The notes under the pieces: model-generated | Told to the model about the DNA's origin: nothing | The model's input: only the letters and a program-made list of their open reading frames with translations | Databases searched by the model: none | Source of the DNA: Naasia aerilata | Lineage (GTDB): Bacteria; Actinomycetota; Actinomycetes; Actinomycetales; Microbacteriaceae | Reading direction: 5' to 3' | Assembly: GCF_030296595.1 (NCBI RefSeq) | Contig: NZ_AP027731.1 | Coordinates: 1,302,001 to 1,366,000 of the forward strand | DNA length: 64,000 nt | In this document: positions 35,391 to 44,315 of the stretch, in pieces | Layout of the letters: every line of letters begins with the position of its first letter | Numbering within the stretch: the stretch's first letter is position 1 | Program-made: the position numbers and the translations under genes

Positions 35391-36293
35391 ATGCCCGTGT
35401 CCGAGCTCTTCGACGAGCGGGAGTGGACCCCCGGTCCGGGCTCCGCCGACTTCACCGACATCACCTACCACCTCGACACCTCGGGGCGCGTCGCGCGCGT
35501 CGCGTTCGACCGGCCAGAGGTGCGCAACGCGTTCCGTCCGCGCACCGTCGACGAGCTCTATCGGGCGCTCGACGACGCCCGGCAGAACCCGCGGGTCGGC
35601 GTCGTCCTGCTGACCGGCAACGGCCCCAGCCCGAAGGACGGAGGCTGGGCCTTCTCGAGCGGCGGCGACCAGCGCATCCGCGGACGCGACGGCTACCAGT
35701 ACGAGGAGGCCGGGGGCGACGCGGTGCAGGCGGCCCGCACGGGCCGGCTGCACATTCTCGAGGTCCAGCGCCTCATCCGCTTCATGCCCAAGGTCGTGAT
35801 CGCCGTCGTCCCCGGCTGGGCGGCGGGCGGGGGCCATTCGCTCCATGTCGTGTGCGATCTGACGATCGCGAGCGCCGAGCACGCGCGGTTCAAGCAGACC
35901 GACGCGGACGTCGGCTCCTTCGACGCGGGCTACGGGAGCGCCTACTTCGCCCGGCAGGTCGGCCAGAAGTTCGCGCGGGAGGTGTTCTTCCTCGCCCGGG
36001 AGTACGACGCTCGGCGCGCGCTCGAGACCGGGGCGATCAACGCAGCGGTCCCCCACGCCGAGCTGGAGGCCACGGCGCTCGAGTGGGCGCGCGAGATCCT
36101 CGGCAAGTCCCCGACCGCGATCCGCATGCTCAAGTTCGCGTTCAACGCCGTCGACGACGGCCTGGTGGGGCAGCAGGTGTTCGCCGGGGAAGCCACCCGT
36201 CTCGCCTACGGGACCGACGAGGCGGTCGAGGGCCGCGACGCGTTCCTGGAGAAGCGCGCGCCCGACTGGTCGTCCTTCCCCTGGCACTACTGA
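35391..36293 (+). CDS. menB: 1,4-Dihydroxy-2-naphthoyl-CoA synthase
   Basis: 300-residue crotonase-fold enzyme that cyclises o-succinylbenzoyl-CoA. It shows RVAFDRPEVRNAFRPRTVDE, SSGGDQRIRGRDGYQY, the oxyanion loop PGWAAGGGHSLHVVCDLTIA, and DVGSFDAGYGSAYFARQVGQ, all MenB hallmarks, and ends in the conserved RAPDWSSFPWHY. TAGAGT (35379-35384) lies 6 nt before the ATG, so it is likely leaderless. First gene of the rightward menBEA group. Confidence 0.95.
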   Translation: MPVSELFDEREWTPGPGSADFTDITYHLDTSGRVARVAFDRPEVRNAFRPRTVDELYRALDDARQNPRVGVVLLTGNGPSPKDGGWAFSSGGDQRIRGRDGYQYEEAGGDAVQAARTGRLHILEVQRLIRFMPKVVIAVVPGWAAGGGHSLHVVCDLTIASAEHARFKQTDADVGSFDAGYGSAYFARQVGQKFAREVFFLAREYDARRALETGAINAAVPHAELEATALEWAREILGKSPTAIRMLKFAFNAVDDGLVGQQVFAGEATRLAYGTDEAVEGRDAFLEKRAPDWSSFPWHY

Positions 36294-36339
36294 GCCGGAC
36301 GCTGCTGAGCCGGATGCTGCGGATCGGAACGAGCACGCG

Positions 36340-37509
36340 ATGAGGGATCTGGCGGTTCTTCCTCCCGAGCCCCCTCTGATCCTCGAGGCTCTCCGCGCCG
36401 CCCTGTCCGGCAGCGGGCCCGCCGTGCTTCCCCTCGCCCCGGGTGCGTCGGCGGAGGGCATCCCGCCGCGGGTGCTGCAGCCGGTCGCCGCTGTGGTGCA
36501 GACCTCGGGCAGCGCCGGGACGCCGAAGCGCGTCGCGCTGTCCGCCAACGCGCTGCTCGCCTCCGCGGCAGCGACACAGTCGGCGCTCGGCGGTCCCGGC
36601 CGCTGGATCCTCGCCCTCCCGGTCCACTACATCGCGGGGCTCCAGGTGCTGGTCCGGGCCATCTCCTCCGGAGGAGAGCCGGTCCTCCTCGGGCCCGGGT
36701 CGTTCGACCCGTCCGGCTTCGCCGCGGCCGTCCTGAATCAGCCGCAGCACGACCGCATCCACACGGCCCTCGTGCCGGCGCAGGTGTCGGCACTGCTCGA
36801 GGCCGCAGAGAGGGACCCGGCGATCCGCCGTGCGCTCTCCCGGGTCGATGCGGCGCTGGTCGGCGGGCAGCGCCTGCCGGAGCAGCTGCGACTGCGCGCG
36901 CTCGACGCGGGTTTCCCCGTGATCCGGACCTACGGCGCCTCGGAGACCAGCGGCGGGTGCGTGTACGACGGGGTGCCTCTGGCAGGGGTCTCGGTGCGGA
37001 TCGTCGAGGGCGAGGTGCAGCTCGCCGGGCCCATGCTCGCGGAGGAATATCTCGGCGACCCTGCCCGAACCGAGGCGGCATTCGTGCACGCGGACGGCCT
37101 GCGCTGGTACCGCACCGGGGATGCCGGCACCTTCGAGGAGGGACGGCTGCGGGTGAGCGGCCGGCGCGACGACGTGCTCGTGTCCGGAGGCGAGAAGGTG
37201 TCGGTCGGTCTGGTCGAGGCCGCGGTGCGGGAGCTGCCGGGGCTCGAGGACGCCGTCGTGGTCGCGGCACCTTCCGACCGGTGGGGCGAGGTCCCCGTGG
37301 TCGTGCTCGGCCGTCCCGTGGACACAGGCCTGCTCGACCGGGTGCGCGCGGCGGTGGGGGAGCGGCTCGGCGCGGCGGCACGGCCGGACCGGATCGAGAC
37401 GGTCGCGCCGCTGCCGACCCTGCCGAGCGGCAAGCCCGACCGCGTGGCCCTCGTCGCGCGCCTCGCCGCCAGCGCGCCTCCCGCCGCCGCCGGGAGCGGC
37501 GCGCCCTAG
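36340..37509 (+). CDS. menE: o-Succinylbenzoate-CoA ligase
   Basis: 389-residue adenylate-forming enzyme. It has the P-loop-like VVQTSGSAGTPKRVALSANA, RTYGASETSGGCVYDG, WYRTGDAGTFEEGRLRVSGR and a catalytic Lys in PTLPSGKPDRVAL. It activates OSB with ATP and CoA for MenB. It is shorter than many AMP ligases, as usual for actinobacterial MenE. The menB-menE gap (46 nt) contains two tandem CTGAGCCGGAYGCTG copies. Confidence 0.92.
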   Translation: MRDLAVLPPEPPLILEALRAALSGSGPAVLPLAPGASAEGIPPRVLQPVAAVVQTSGSAGTPKRVALSANALLASAAATQSALGGPGRWILALPVHYIAGLQVLVRAISSGGEPVLLGPGSFDPSGFAAAVLNQPQHDRIHTALVPAQVSALLEAAERDPAIRRALSRVDAALVGGQRLPEQLRLRALDAGFPVIRTYGASETSGGCVYDGVPLAGVSVRIVEGEVQLAGPMLAEEYLGDPARTEAAFVHADGLRWYRTGDAGTFEEGRLRVSGRRDDVLVSGGEKVSVGLVEAAVRELPGLEDAVVVAAPSDRWGEVPVVVLGRPVDTGLLDRVRAAVGERLGAAARPDRIETVAPLPTLPSGKPDRVALVARLAASAPPAAAGSGAP

Positions 37510-37518
37510 GATTTGCCG

Positions 37519-38520
37519 GTGGCTCAGAGCAGAAAGCGTCCCCCGTCGCGCGGCGCGCGCCCCGCGGGCAAGCCCTCCGTCTCGAAGGGGCCGGCCAACC
37601 GCGGACGTCCCGGCCGCCCCGCCGCGCGCGTCGCCCCGCCGCGCAAGGCCACGGTCGCGGACTGGGTCGCCGCCTCGCGGTGGCGCACCCTCCCGCTGTC
37701 CATCGCGCCCGTCGCAGCCGGCACCGGTGCCGCGGTCGTCGCCGACGGCGGCGTCTTCCACGAGTACCGCATTCCGCTCTGTCTCGCCGTCGCCCTCTTC
37801 CTCCAGCTCGGCGTCAACTACGCGAACGACTACTCGGATGGCATCCGCGGCACCGACGACTACCGCGTCGGCCCGGCCAGGCTCACGGCGTCGGGAGCCG
37901 CCAAGCCGCGCACCGTCCTCACGGTCGCCCTCGCGTTCCTCGCGCTCGCCGCGGTCGCCGGCCTCGCCCTCGTCGTGCTGTCGCAGCAGTGGTGGCTGCT
38001 CGCGGTGGGTGCCGCCGCCATCGCGGCCGCCTGGTTCTACACGGGCGGGAAGCGGCCGTACGGCTACGCGGCGCTCGGGGAGGTGGGCGTCTTCGTCTTC
38101 TTCGGCCTCGTCGCCACCTGCGGAACGACCTTCGTCCAGGCAGGCGAGATCAACACGGAGTCCTGGCTGTCCGGGGTCGGCATCGGCTTCCTCGCCTGCG
38201 CCGCCCTCATCGCCAACAACATTCGCGACATCGAGCAGGACCGCCGGGCCGGCAAGCGGACGCTCAGCGTCCTGATCGGACCCGTCGCGTCCCGCGTGCT
38301 CTACTGCGTGCTGCTGCTTCTCGCGTTCGCGATCGTGGGCTTCTTCGCGATCTTCTACCCGTTCTCGTACCTGGTGTTCTTCGCGCTCCTGATCGCGATC
38401 CCGGCAGGGCTCATCGTGGCCACCGGCCGGACGGCGCGGGAGTTCGTGCTGGCACTCGCTCTGACGAGCGCGCTGACCCTGGTCTACGGCGTGGGACTCG
38501 CGGCGGCGTTCATCCTCTGA
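37519..38520 (+). CDS. menA: 1,4-Dihydroxy-2-naphthoate polyprenyltransferase
   Basis: 333 residues. It has an Arg/Lys/Pro-rich cytosolic N-terminus of about 45 residues, then UbiA-type membrane helices. Prenyl-diphosphate binding motifs are NYANDYSDGIRGTDD and NNIRDIEQDRRAGKRT. It attaches the isoprenoid tail to DHNA. TAGGAT begins at the menE stop codon (37507-37512) and lies 6 nt before GTG 37519, so this start is preferred over the TTG at 37513. Confidence 0.94.
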   Translation: MAQSRKRPPSRGARPAGKPSVSKGPANRGRPGRPAARVAPPRKATVADWVAASRWRTLPLSIAPVAAGTGAAVVADGGVFHEYRIPLCLAVALFLQLGVNYANDYSDGIRGTDDYRVGPARLTASGAAKPRTVLTVALAFLALAAVAGLALVVLSQQWWLLAVGAAAIAAAWFYTGGKRPYGYAALGEVGVFVFFGLVATCGTTFVQAGEINTESWLSGVGIGFLACAALIANNIRDIEQDRRAGKRTLSVLIGPVASRVLYCVLLLLAFAIVGFFAIFYPFSYLVFFALLIAIPAGLIVATGRTAREFVLALALTSALTLVYGVGLAAAFIL

Positions 38521-38845
38521 CGTCGGAGGCGCCCGGGCGCCCCGCGGATGTCCCGTCGGCCGGAGCTCGCTCGACGGCCGCGTCCTCGACGTCGTCATCG
38601 CGAGGCTCCACGACCGGCGCGCGCTCACCCCGCCGCATGCGGTCGAGATCCTGCGCGAGCTCGGCGCGCGGGCGGCCGAGGAAGATGAAGGAGAGGCAGA
38701 ACGCGATGACCGCGGCGATCAGCGTGGAGATCCACGGCGCGACGGGCAGGACGAGCAGGAGCACCGCCAGGACCACGGCGAAGATGCCGATCCGCACCAC
38801 GCTGTACCAGACCCAGGTGCGGGTCCGCGGGCGCTCGACAGTCAC
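38510..38845 (-). CDS. DUF4229 membrane protein
   Basis: 111 residues. WVWYSVVRIGIFAVVLAVLL and PWISTLIAAVIAFCLSFIFL are two TM segments. FLGRPRAELAQDLDRMRRGE is the basic post-TM stretch typical of DUF4229, common in actinobacteria and of unknown function. The tail is acidic. TACACT (38857..38852) lies 6 nt before GTG 38845. Its 3' end overlaps menA by 11 nt in convergent orientation. Confidence 0.85.
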   Translation of the reverse strand: MTVERPRTRTWVWYSVVRIGIFAVVLAVLLLVLPVAPWISTLIAAVIAFCLSFIFLGRPRAELAQDLDRMRRGERAPVVEPRDDDVEDAAVERAPADGTSAGRPGASDVRG

Positions 38846-38897
38846 GCGAACAGTGTAGGCACGGTCGGCGCACAGCCCTCTCGTCTATCGTGTGTGC
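38846..38897. promoter_or_regulatory. Divergent leaderless promoter pair
   Basis: Only 52 nt separate two start codons. TACACT (38857..38852, reverse) serves the DUF4229 gene and TATCGT (38886-38891, forward) the PLDc_N gene, each 6 nt from its start. There is no room for untranslated leaders. Confidence 0.55.
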
Positions 38898-39293
38898 ATG
38901 GCCCGCTTCTGGCTGATCGCATCGGTGATTGCCGTCGCGTTCCTGGTCTACTCGCTGGTGGACTGCGCGATGACCGATCGCGCGCGCATCCGGGGCCCGC
39001 GCAAGGGGCTGTGGCTCCTGATCATCCTGGTCCCGGTCATCGGCGGGCTCCTCTGGTTCCTCGTCGGCCGAGGGCGTGCCTCCGCTCCCGCGGCCCGCTC
39101 GGTCGCCCCTGACGACGATCCGGCGTTCCTCCGTCAGCTGGCGCACGACGCCGACCAGGAGGAGAGGATCCGGCGTCTCGAGCAGCAGCTCGCCGACCTG
39201 GACTCGGACGTCCCGCCGCCTCCTCGCGACCGGCTCCCCAAGCGCGACACCGACAGCGACGGCGGCGATCAGCCCGACCGGCGCGATGCCTGA
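38898..39293 (+). CDS. PLDc_N-type membrane protein
   Basis: 131 residues. [20 protein letters not shown] and [20 protein letters not shown] are two TM helices around RIRGPRKG, the phospholipase D N-terminal (PLDc_N) domain, here without any HKD catalytic domain. The cytosolic tail is charged with a short coiled coil ([18 protein letters not shown]). It overlaps the menD start by 8 nt, so the two are probably translationally coupled. Confidence 0.85.
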   Translation: MARFWLIASVIAVAFLVYSLVDCAMTDRARIRGPRKGLWLLIILVPVIGGLLWFLVGRGRASAPAARSVAPDDDPAFLRQLAHDADQEERIRRLEQQLADLDSDVPPPPRDRLPKRDTDSDGGDQPDRRDA

Positions 39294-40932
39294 GGCCGCC
39301 AACCGCGGGAGCAGCTTCGCCTACGCGTTCCTCGCGCGCCTCGCCGAGCGCGGCGTCCGGCACGCCGTGGTGGCTCCCGGCTCCCGCTCTCAGGCTCTCG
39401 CGCTCGCTGCCGCCGAGCTCGAGCAGGAGGAGGCTGCGCCTGCACGTGCGCATCGACGAGCGGGACGCGGGCTTCCTCGCTCTCGGCATCGCGGCGGAGA
39501 CGGGCACCCTCGTCCCCGTGATCGTGACCTCGGGGACGGCGGTCGCGAACCTGCATCCCGCGATGCTCGAGGCCTGGCATTCCGGAGTGCCGATCGCCGC
39601 GCTCACGGCGGACCGGCCGCCCGAGCTGCGCGGGGTCGGCGCCAACCAGGCGACTCGGCAGCCGGGCATCTTCGGGCCCGCCGCCGTGTGGTCGACGGAC
39701 GAGCCGGCTCCGTCGGCCGAGGACGGCCCGGGCCGGGCGGCGGCACTCGCGGACGAGGTCCTCCACCACGCGCACGGGGGCCCGTCCACCTCAACCTGGC
39801 CTTCCGCGACCCGCTCTCCGGAACGCGTGAGGCGCCCCCGACCGTTGCGGCGACCCCGCCGCCCGCTCGCGAGAAAACGCTCGAGGCGGTCGAACTCACG
39901 GGGCGCGCCGTGGTGATCGCGGGGGCCGGCGCCGGTCCGGACGCCGAGGCCTTCGCCCGGGCGGCCGGGCTGCCCCTCGTCGCGGAGGTGGCGAGCGGAG
40001 CCCGGTTCGGCCCCAACCTCGTTCCGGCCTACCGCAGCGTGCTCGGCATGCCGGAGCTCGGGGGAGCGGTCGAGCAGGCGATCGTCTTCGGCCGTCCCAC
40101 GCTGAGCAGGGAGGTCCCCGCGCTCGTGGGCCGGGTTCCCTATGTCGTGGTCCGCACGCCGGGTGCCGAGCAGTTCGACCCCGCTCGCCGAGGACGCCTG
40201 GTCGAGGGCCTGCTGACGCCTGCCGAGCCCGCCGACCCGAGCTGGCTCCGCTCGTGGGTCGTGGCGGGGCGGCACGCACTGGCCCCGGCGGACGACGCGC
40301 CCTACGTCGGCGACCCCTCCAACGCCTCCCCGACCGCCGCCGGCCGGGTCGCCCGGTCCGAGATGGCGGCGCTCCGTGCCCCGATCACGCGAGAGGCACT
40401 GGCCGAGGCGGTGTGGCGGGCGACGTGGCCCCACGACCGGCTCGTCCTCGGCGCCTCCCGACTCATCCGTGACGCCGATCGCCGGGTCGGCGGGAAGCGC
40501 ATCCGGGTGCATGCCAATCGGGGCCTCTCCGGCATCGACGGCACCATCGCGACGACCCTGGGAATCGCGGCGGGCGCCGCCGACGACCCTCGCGGTGCGG
40601 CCGGCACGACGCGCGCCCTCCTCGGCGATCTCACCCTGCTGCACGACGCCGGGGGCTTGCTCCTCCCGGCCGGGGAGCGCCGCCCGCGGGTGCAACTCGT
40701 CGTGGGCAACGACGGCGGCGGCACCATCTTCGACGGCCTCGAGGTTGCCGCGAACGCGGACGCGCGGCTCTTCGACCGCGTGCTCTACACCCCGCAGGCG
40801 GTCGATCTGGCCGCGCTCGCGGCCGCCTACGGCTGGGAGCACTCCCGGGTCACGACCCGCGGCGACCTGGACAAGGCCCTCACTGCGCCGCCTCCCGGCC
40901 CGAGCATCCTCGAGGTGCCGCTGCCCCGCTGA
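39286..40932 (+). CDS. menD: SEPHCHC synthase (MenD), two frameshifts
   Basis: ThDP-dependent enzyme joining isochorismate and 2-oxoglutarate. N-terminal [40 protein letters not shown]; middle frame [35 protein letters not shown]; last frame [45 protein letters not shown] (ThDP site). The first break, near 39424-39433, implies one base too many. The second, in the run at 39776-39780, needs one more G (restores [15 protein letters not shown]). Corrected length is about 549 residues, normal. Confidence 0.9.
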   Translation: MPEAANRGSSFAYAFLARLAERGVRHAVVAPGSRSQALALAAAELEQEEAAPARAHRRAGRGLPRSRHRGGDGHPRPRDRDLGDGGREPASRDARGLAFRSADRRAHGGPAARAARGRRQPGDSAAGHLRARRRVVDGRAGSVGRGRPGPGGGTRGRGPPPRARGPVHLNLAFRDPLSGTREAPPTVAATPPPAREKTLEAVELTGRAVVIAGAGAGPDAEAFARAAGLPLVAEVASGARFGPNLVPAYRSVLGMPELGGAVEQAIVFGRPTLSREVPALVGRVPYVVVRTPGAEQFDPARRGRLVEGLLTPAEPADPSWLRSWVVAGRHALAPADDAPYVGDPSNASPTAAGRVARSEMAALRAPITREALAEAVWRATWPHDRLVLGASRLIRDADRRVGGKRIRVHANRGLSGIDGTIATTLGIAAGAADDPRGAAGTTRALLGDLTLLHDAGGLLLPAGERRPRVQLVVGNDGGGTIFDGLEVAANADARLFDRVLYTPQAVDLAALAAAYGWEHSRVTTRGDLDKALTAPPPGPSILEVPLPR

Positions 40933-41026
40933 GGGATTCCGGCCGCCCCGATCGGGCCGACGCGCGGCGTGTCTGCGGAATCGCAGGAAAGTCGCGACGT
41001 ACGTTCATCGAGCTAAGGGGGCACAC

Positions 41027-41137
41027 ATGGCTACGGACGACGTTCTCGGCTTCACGATCCTGCTCGTGTCGGGCAGTGCGATGGTGATCGGCCTCATCCG
41101 CCAGTTCGCGCCCACCCTGCGCCGCCGGCGCGACTGA
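41027..41137 (+). CDS. 36-residue single-TM peptide
   Basis: It reads MATDDVLGFTILLVSGSAMV and IGLIRQFAPTLRRRRD: one hydrophobic helix followed by an Arg-rich C-terminus, N-out/C-in. AAGGGGG lies 6 nt before the ATG. No family recognised. It sits alone between menD and menF. Confidence 0.55.
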   Translation: MATDDVLGFTILLVSGSAMVIGLIRQFAPTLRRRRD

Positions 41138-41176
41138 GCGCACCCGCTCCAAACAGCAGCGCCGCCCAGCTGAGCG

Positions 41177-42411
41177 TCAGCGGAAGGCGTCGGTGATCGG
41201 GCGCAGCTTGAGGGACGTCTCGGCGAGCTCGCGGTCCGGATCGGAGCCGGCGACGATGCCGGCCCCCGCGTATGCCGTGACCCGGCCGTCCGCCTCCACC
41301 TGGGCGCTGCGCAGCGCGACCGCCCACTCGCCGTCCCCGGCCGCGTCGACCCAGCCCACCGGCCCCGCGTACCGCCCGCGATCGAAGGGCTCGAGCTCGC
41401 GGATGAGGTCGAGGGCCTCGTCCGTCGGCGACCCCGCGACGGCGGCCGTCGGGTGGAGGGCTTCGAGGAGCCGCAGCACGCTCGTCCCTCCGGCGAGCTG
41501 CCCTTCGACGTCGCTCGCCAGATGCCAGACGTTCGGCAGGCGCAGCGGGAACGGGGCGGGGCTCGCCCACACGTCATGGACGAAGGGGGCGAGGGCGGAG
41601 AGCACGCTCACGACCGCGTACTCGTGCTCGTCGAGGTCCTTGGCCGACACCAGGAGTGCGTTGACCTGCGCGGCGTCGGCGGCATCGTCGGAGCCGCGGG
41701 CGGTGCTCCCGGCGAGGACCCGCGCCCCGACCCGTCCCCCTCCGAGGTCACGAGGGTCTCGGGGCTGGCGCCGATGAGCCCGTCGACGGCGAACGTCCAG
41801 CAGTCCGGATAGCCGGTCGCGAGACGCTCGAGCGCGGTGCGCAGATCGGCGCCCGCGGGAAGCGAGGCCACCAGCTCTCGGGAGAGCACGACCTTGCCGA
41901 GACCGTCCCCCTCGATGCTCGCCAGGGCGGACCGGACCGCGGAGCGGTAGCCGTCCTCCGACATGAGTCCCTCGGCGAAGGCGAGGCCGTACCCGTCGGC
42001 CGGAACGGGCTCGGAAGCGGGCGCCTCGCCGGGGGCGCCGTCCACGGCGATCCGCGTCACCCAGGAGGCGTCTCCGCGGCGGCCCACGATCATGCGGGGC
42101 ACGATCAGGGTGCTCGTGCGGCTGGAGTCCTCCGCGAAGGCGAACGTGCCGAAGGCGACGAGTCCCGTGCCCGGGACCCCGACCGCGTCCTCGACCCGGG
42201 CCCGACCGGCGAGCTCGCTCCAGGCCCGGTCGGCGTCCGCCATGCGGGTCGGACCGCCGAACTCGAGGCGAACCGCCTCACCGATGCCGATCAGGCCGGC
42301 GTCCCGGCGCAGCCAGACGAGGGGACGGACCGGGTCGGCGAGCGGAAGCAGGGCCCCCGGAGGAAGCGACTCGGTCGTCACCGACAGGGAGGTCGTCGGC
42401 GCGGGCAGCAC
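41177..42411 (-). CDS. menF: Isochorismate synthase, frameshifted
   Basis: Chorismate-binding enzyme at the entry to menaquinone synthesis. KVVLSRELVASLPAGADL, CWTFAVDGLIGASPETLV, LLRLLEALHPTAAVAGSPTD, and FDRGRYAGPVGWVDAAGDGE are the expected blocks with the catalytic Lys/Glu regions. One base added to the run at 41736-41740 restores SEGGRVGARVLAGSTARG. Corrected length is about 411 residues. TAGGCT (42423..42418) lies 6 nt before the GTG start. Divergent from menG. Confidence 0.92.
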
Positions 42412-42487
42412 CGGATCAGCCTACGCCGGGCCTGCTGAGCGCTTGACCGCCGGGGGCCGCACAGCCGCCTCACCCTAGAATCGACCC

Positions 42488-43206
42488 GTGAATCAGGCCG
42501 ACCTCAGCAAGAGGGGCGCGGACGTCGCCGCGATGTTCGACCAGGTGTCGGCGCGGTACGACCGCACGAACACCGTCCTCTCGGTCGGCAACGACAAGAT
42601 CTGGCGCGCGGCGACCACGCGTGCTGTCGCGCCGAAGGCGGGGAGCGCATCCTCGACCTCGCCGCGGGGACCGGCACCTCGAGCGCTGCACTCGCCCGCT
42701 CGGGCGCGAGCGTCGTGGCCGCCGACTTCTCGGAGGGCATGCTCGAGGTGGGGCGCCGCCGGAACGCGGGCAACCCGCGCATCGAGTTCGTGCACGCGGA
42801 TGCCCAGGACCTGCCGTTCGCCGACGAGGAGTTCGACGCCGTCACCATGTCCTTCGGGCTGCGGAACGTGCACGACCCGAAGCTGGCCCTGGCGGAGCTC
42901 TTCCGGGTCACGAAGCCGGGCGGCCGCATCGTCATCTGCGAGTTCTCCCGACCGCCGCTCGGCCTCATCCGGCTCGGCTACTCGCTCTACCTCCGTTGGG
43001 TGCTGCCGATCGTCTCTCGCGTGACGAGCTCCAACGCTCCGGCGTACAACTACCTCGGCGACTCGATCCTCGACTGGCCGGACCAGAAGACGCTGAGCTC
43101 GTGGCTGCGGGACGCCGGATTCGAGGGCGTCGGCTACCGCAACCTCACCGCGGGTGTGGTGGCACTGCACCGCGGCCGCCGGCCGGGCGGGCGGGCGGGC
43201 CGATGA
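42488..43206 (+). CDS. ubiE: Demethylmenaquinone methyltransferase, frameshifted
   Basis: SAM-dependent last step of menaquinone synthesis (also called menG). MFDQVSARYDRTNTVLSVGN is the UbiE signature; ILDLAAGTGTSSAALARSGA is motif I; SFGLRNVHDPKLALAELFRV follows. One G added to the run at 42640-42643 restores APKAGERILDLAAGTG. Corrected length is about 239 residues. TAGAAT (42476-42481) lies 6 nt before GTG 42488. The stop overlaps the next gene (ATGA). Confidence 0.94.
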
Positions 43207-44261
43207 CTCCGGCGGTGCCGGTCGCGCGGCGGAGCAAGTCGCTGTCCTCGCAGATCGGCCTGACCGAGCGGATCTTCTCGAGCGCCGAGGACCGGGCGAC
43301 GGCCGCGGACATCGAGAAGGGGCTCGCACTCGTCGAGGAGGGGCTGCTGCGCGAGGTCGCGTTCGCCGACGGGATCGCCGACGTGACCAGCCGGTACCTC
43401 CTCTCCGCGGGAGGGAAGCGCGTGCGCCCCCTCCTGACCCTGCTCACCGCCCAGCTGGGCGATGGCACCACCGCCGAGGTGCTCACCGCGGCCGAGGCGG
43501 TCGAGATCACCCACCTCGCCTCGCTCTACCACGACGACGTCATGGACGAGGCCGAGCAGCGGCGCGGGGTGCCCACCGCCCAGTCGGTGTGGGGCAACTC
43601 GGTCGCCATCCTGACCGGCGACCTCCTGTTCGGCCGAGCCAGCAAGCTGGTGGCTTCGCTCGGTGCGCGGGCGATCGAGCTCCAGGCCGACACCTTCGAG
43701 CGGCTGGTGCTCGGCCAGCTGCACGAGACGGTGGGTCCCCAGCCCGACGAGGACCCGGTCGACCACTACCTGGGGGTCCTCGCCGACAAGACGGGATCGT
43801 TGCTCGGAGCGGCCGCCCAGCTCGGCGTCCACTTCTCCGGCGCTGCGCGCGAATACGAGGAGCCGGTGCTCCTCTTCGGCGAGCGGATCGGCGTCGCCTT
43901 CCAGCTCGTCGACGACGTGCTCGACCTCTCGCCGAAGGTCGAGGAGACCGGCAAGGTCGCCGGAACCGACCTTCGGGCCGGGGTGCCCACGCTGCCGCTG
44001 CTGTACCTGCGCCGGCGCGCGGGAGAGGATCCTGCCGCCGCGTCGCTGCTGGAGCGGCTGGACACGGCGATCGCCGACGATTCGCCGGCGCTGCCGGACG
44101 CCATCGCGGAGCTCCGCGACCACGAGGTGACGGCCGTCACGCTCGCGGAGTCGCGACGCTGGGCCGGCGAGGCGGTCGACGCGCTCGCCCCGCTTCCCGA
44201 GGGCACCGTCAAGAAGGCCCTGACCCGCTTCGCGGAGGCGATGGTCGAGCGGTCGAGCTAG
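43203..44261 (+). CDS. Long-chain polyprenyl diphosphate synthase
   Basis: 352 residues. First and second Asp-rich motifs are LYHDDVMDEAEQRRG and FQLVDDVLDLS, with AGGKRVRPLLTLLTAQ and GDLLFGRA. It elongates FPP with IPP to the menaquinone tail (octa- or nonaprenyl probably; chain length cannot be read safely). It overlaps ubiE by 4 nt. Confidence 0.92.
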   Translation: MTPAVPVARRSKSLSSQIGLTERIFSSAEDRATAADIEKGLALVEEGLLREVAFADGIADVTSRYLLSAGGKRVRPLLTLLTAQLGDGTTAEVLTAAEAVEITHLASLYHDDVMDEAEQRRGVPTAQSVWGNSVAILTGDLLFGRASKLVASLGARAIELQADTFERLVLGQLHETVGPQPDEDPVDHYLGVLADKTGSLLGAAAQLGVHFSGAAREYEEPVLLFGERIGVAFQLVDDVLDLSPKVEETGKVAGTDLRAGVPTLPLLYLRRRAGEDPAAASLLERLDTAIADDSPALPDAIAELRDHEVTAVTLAESRRWAGEAVDALAPLPEGTVKKALTRFAEAMVERSS

Positions 44262-44315
44262 ATCGCGTCAGCACTCCCGGCCGGACGGCCGACGTACACA
44301 AGTGAGGAACCTTTC

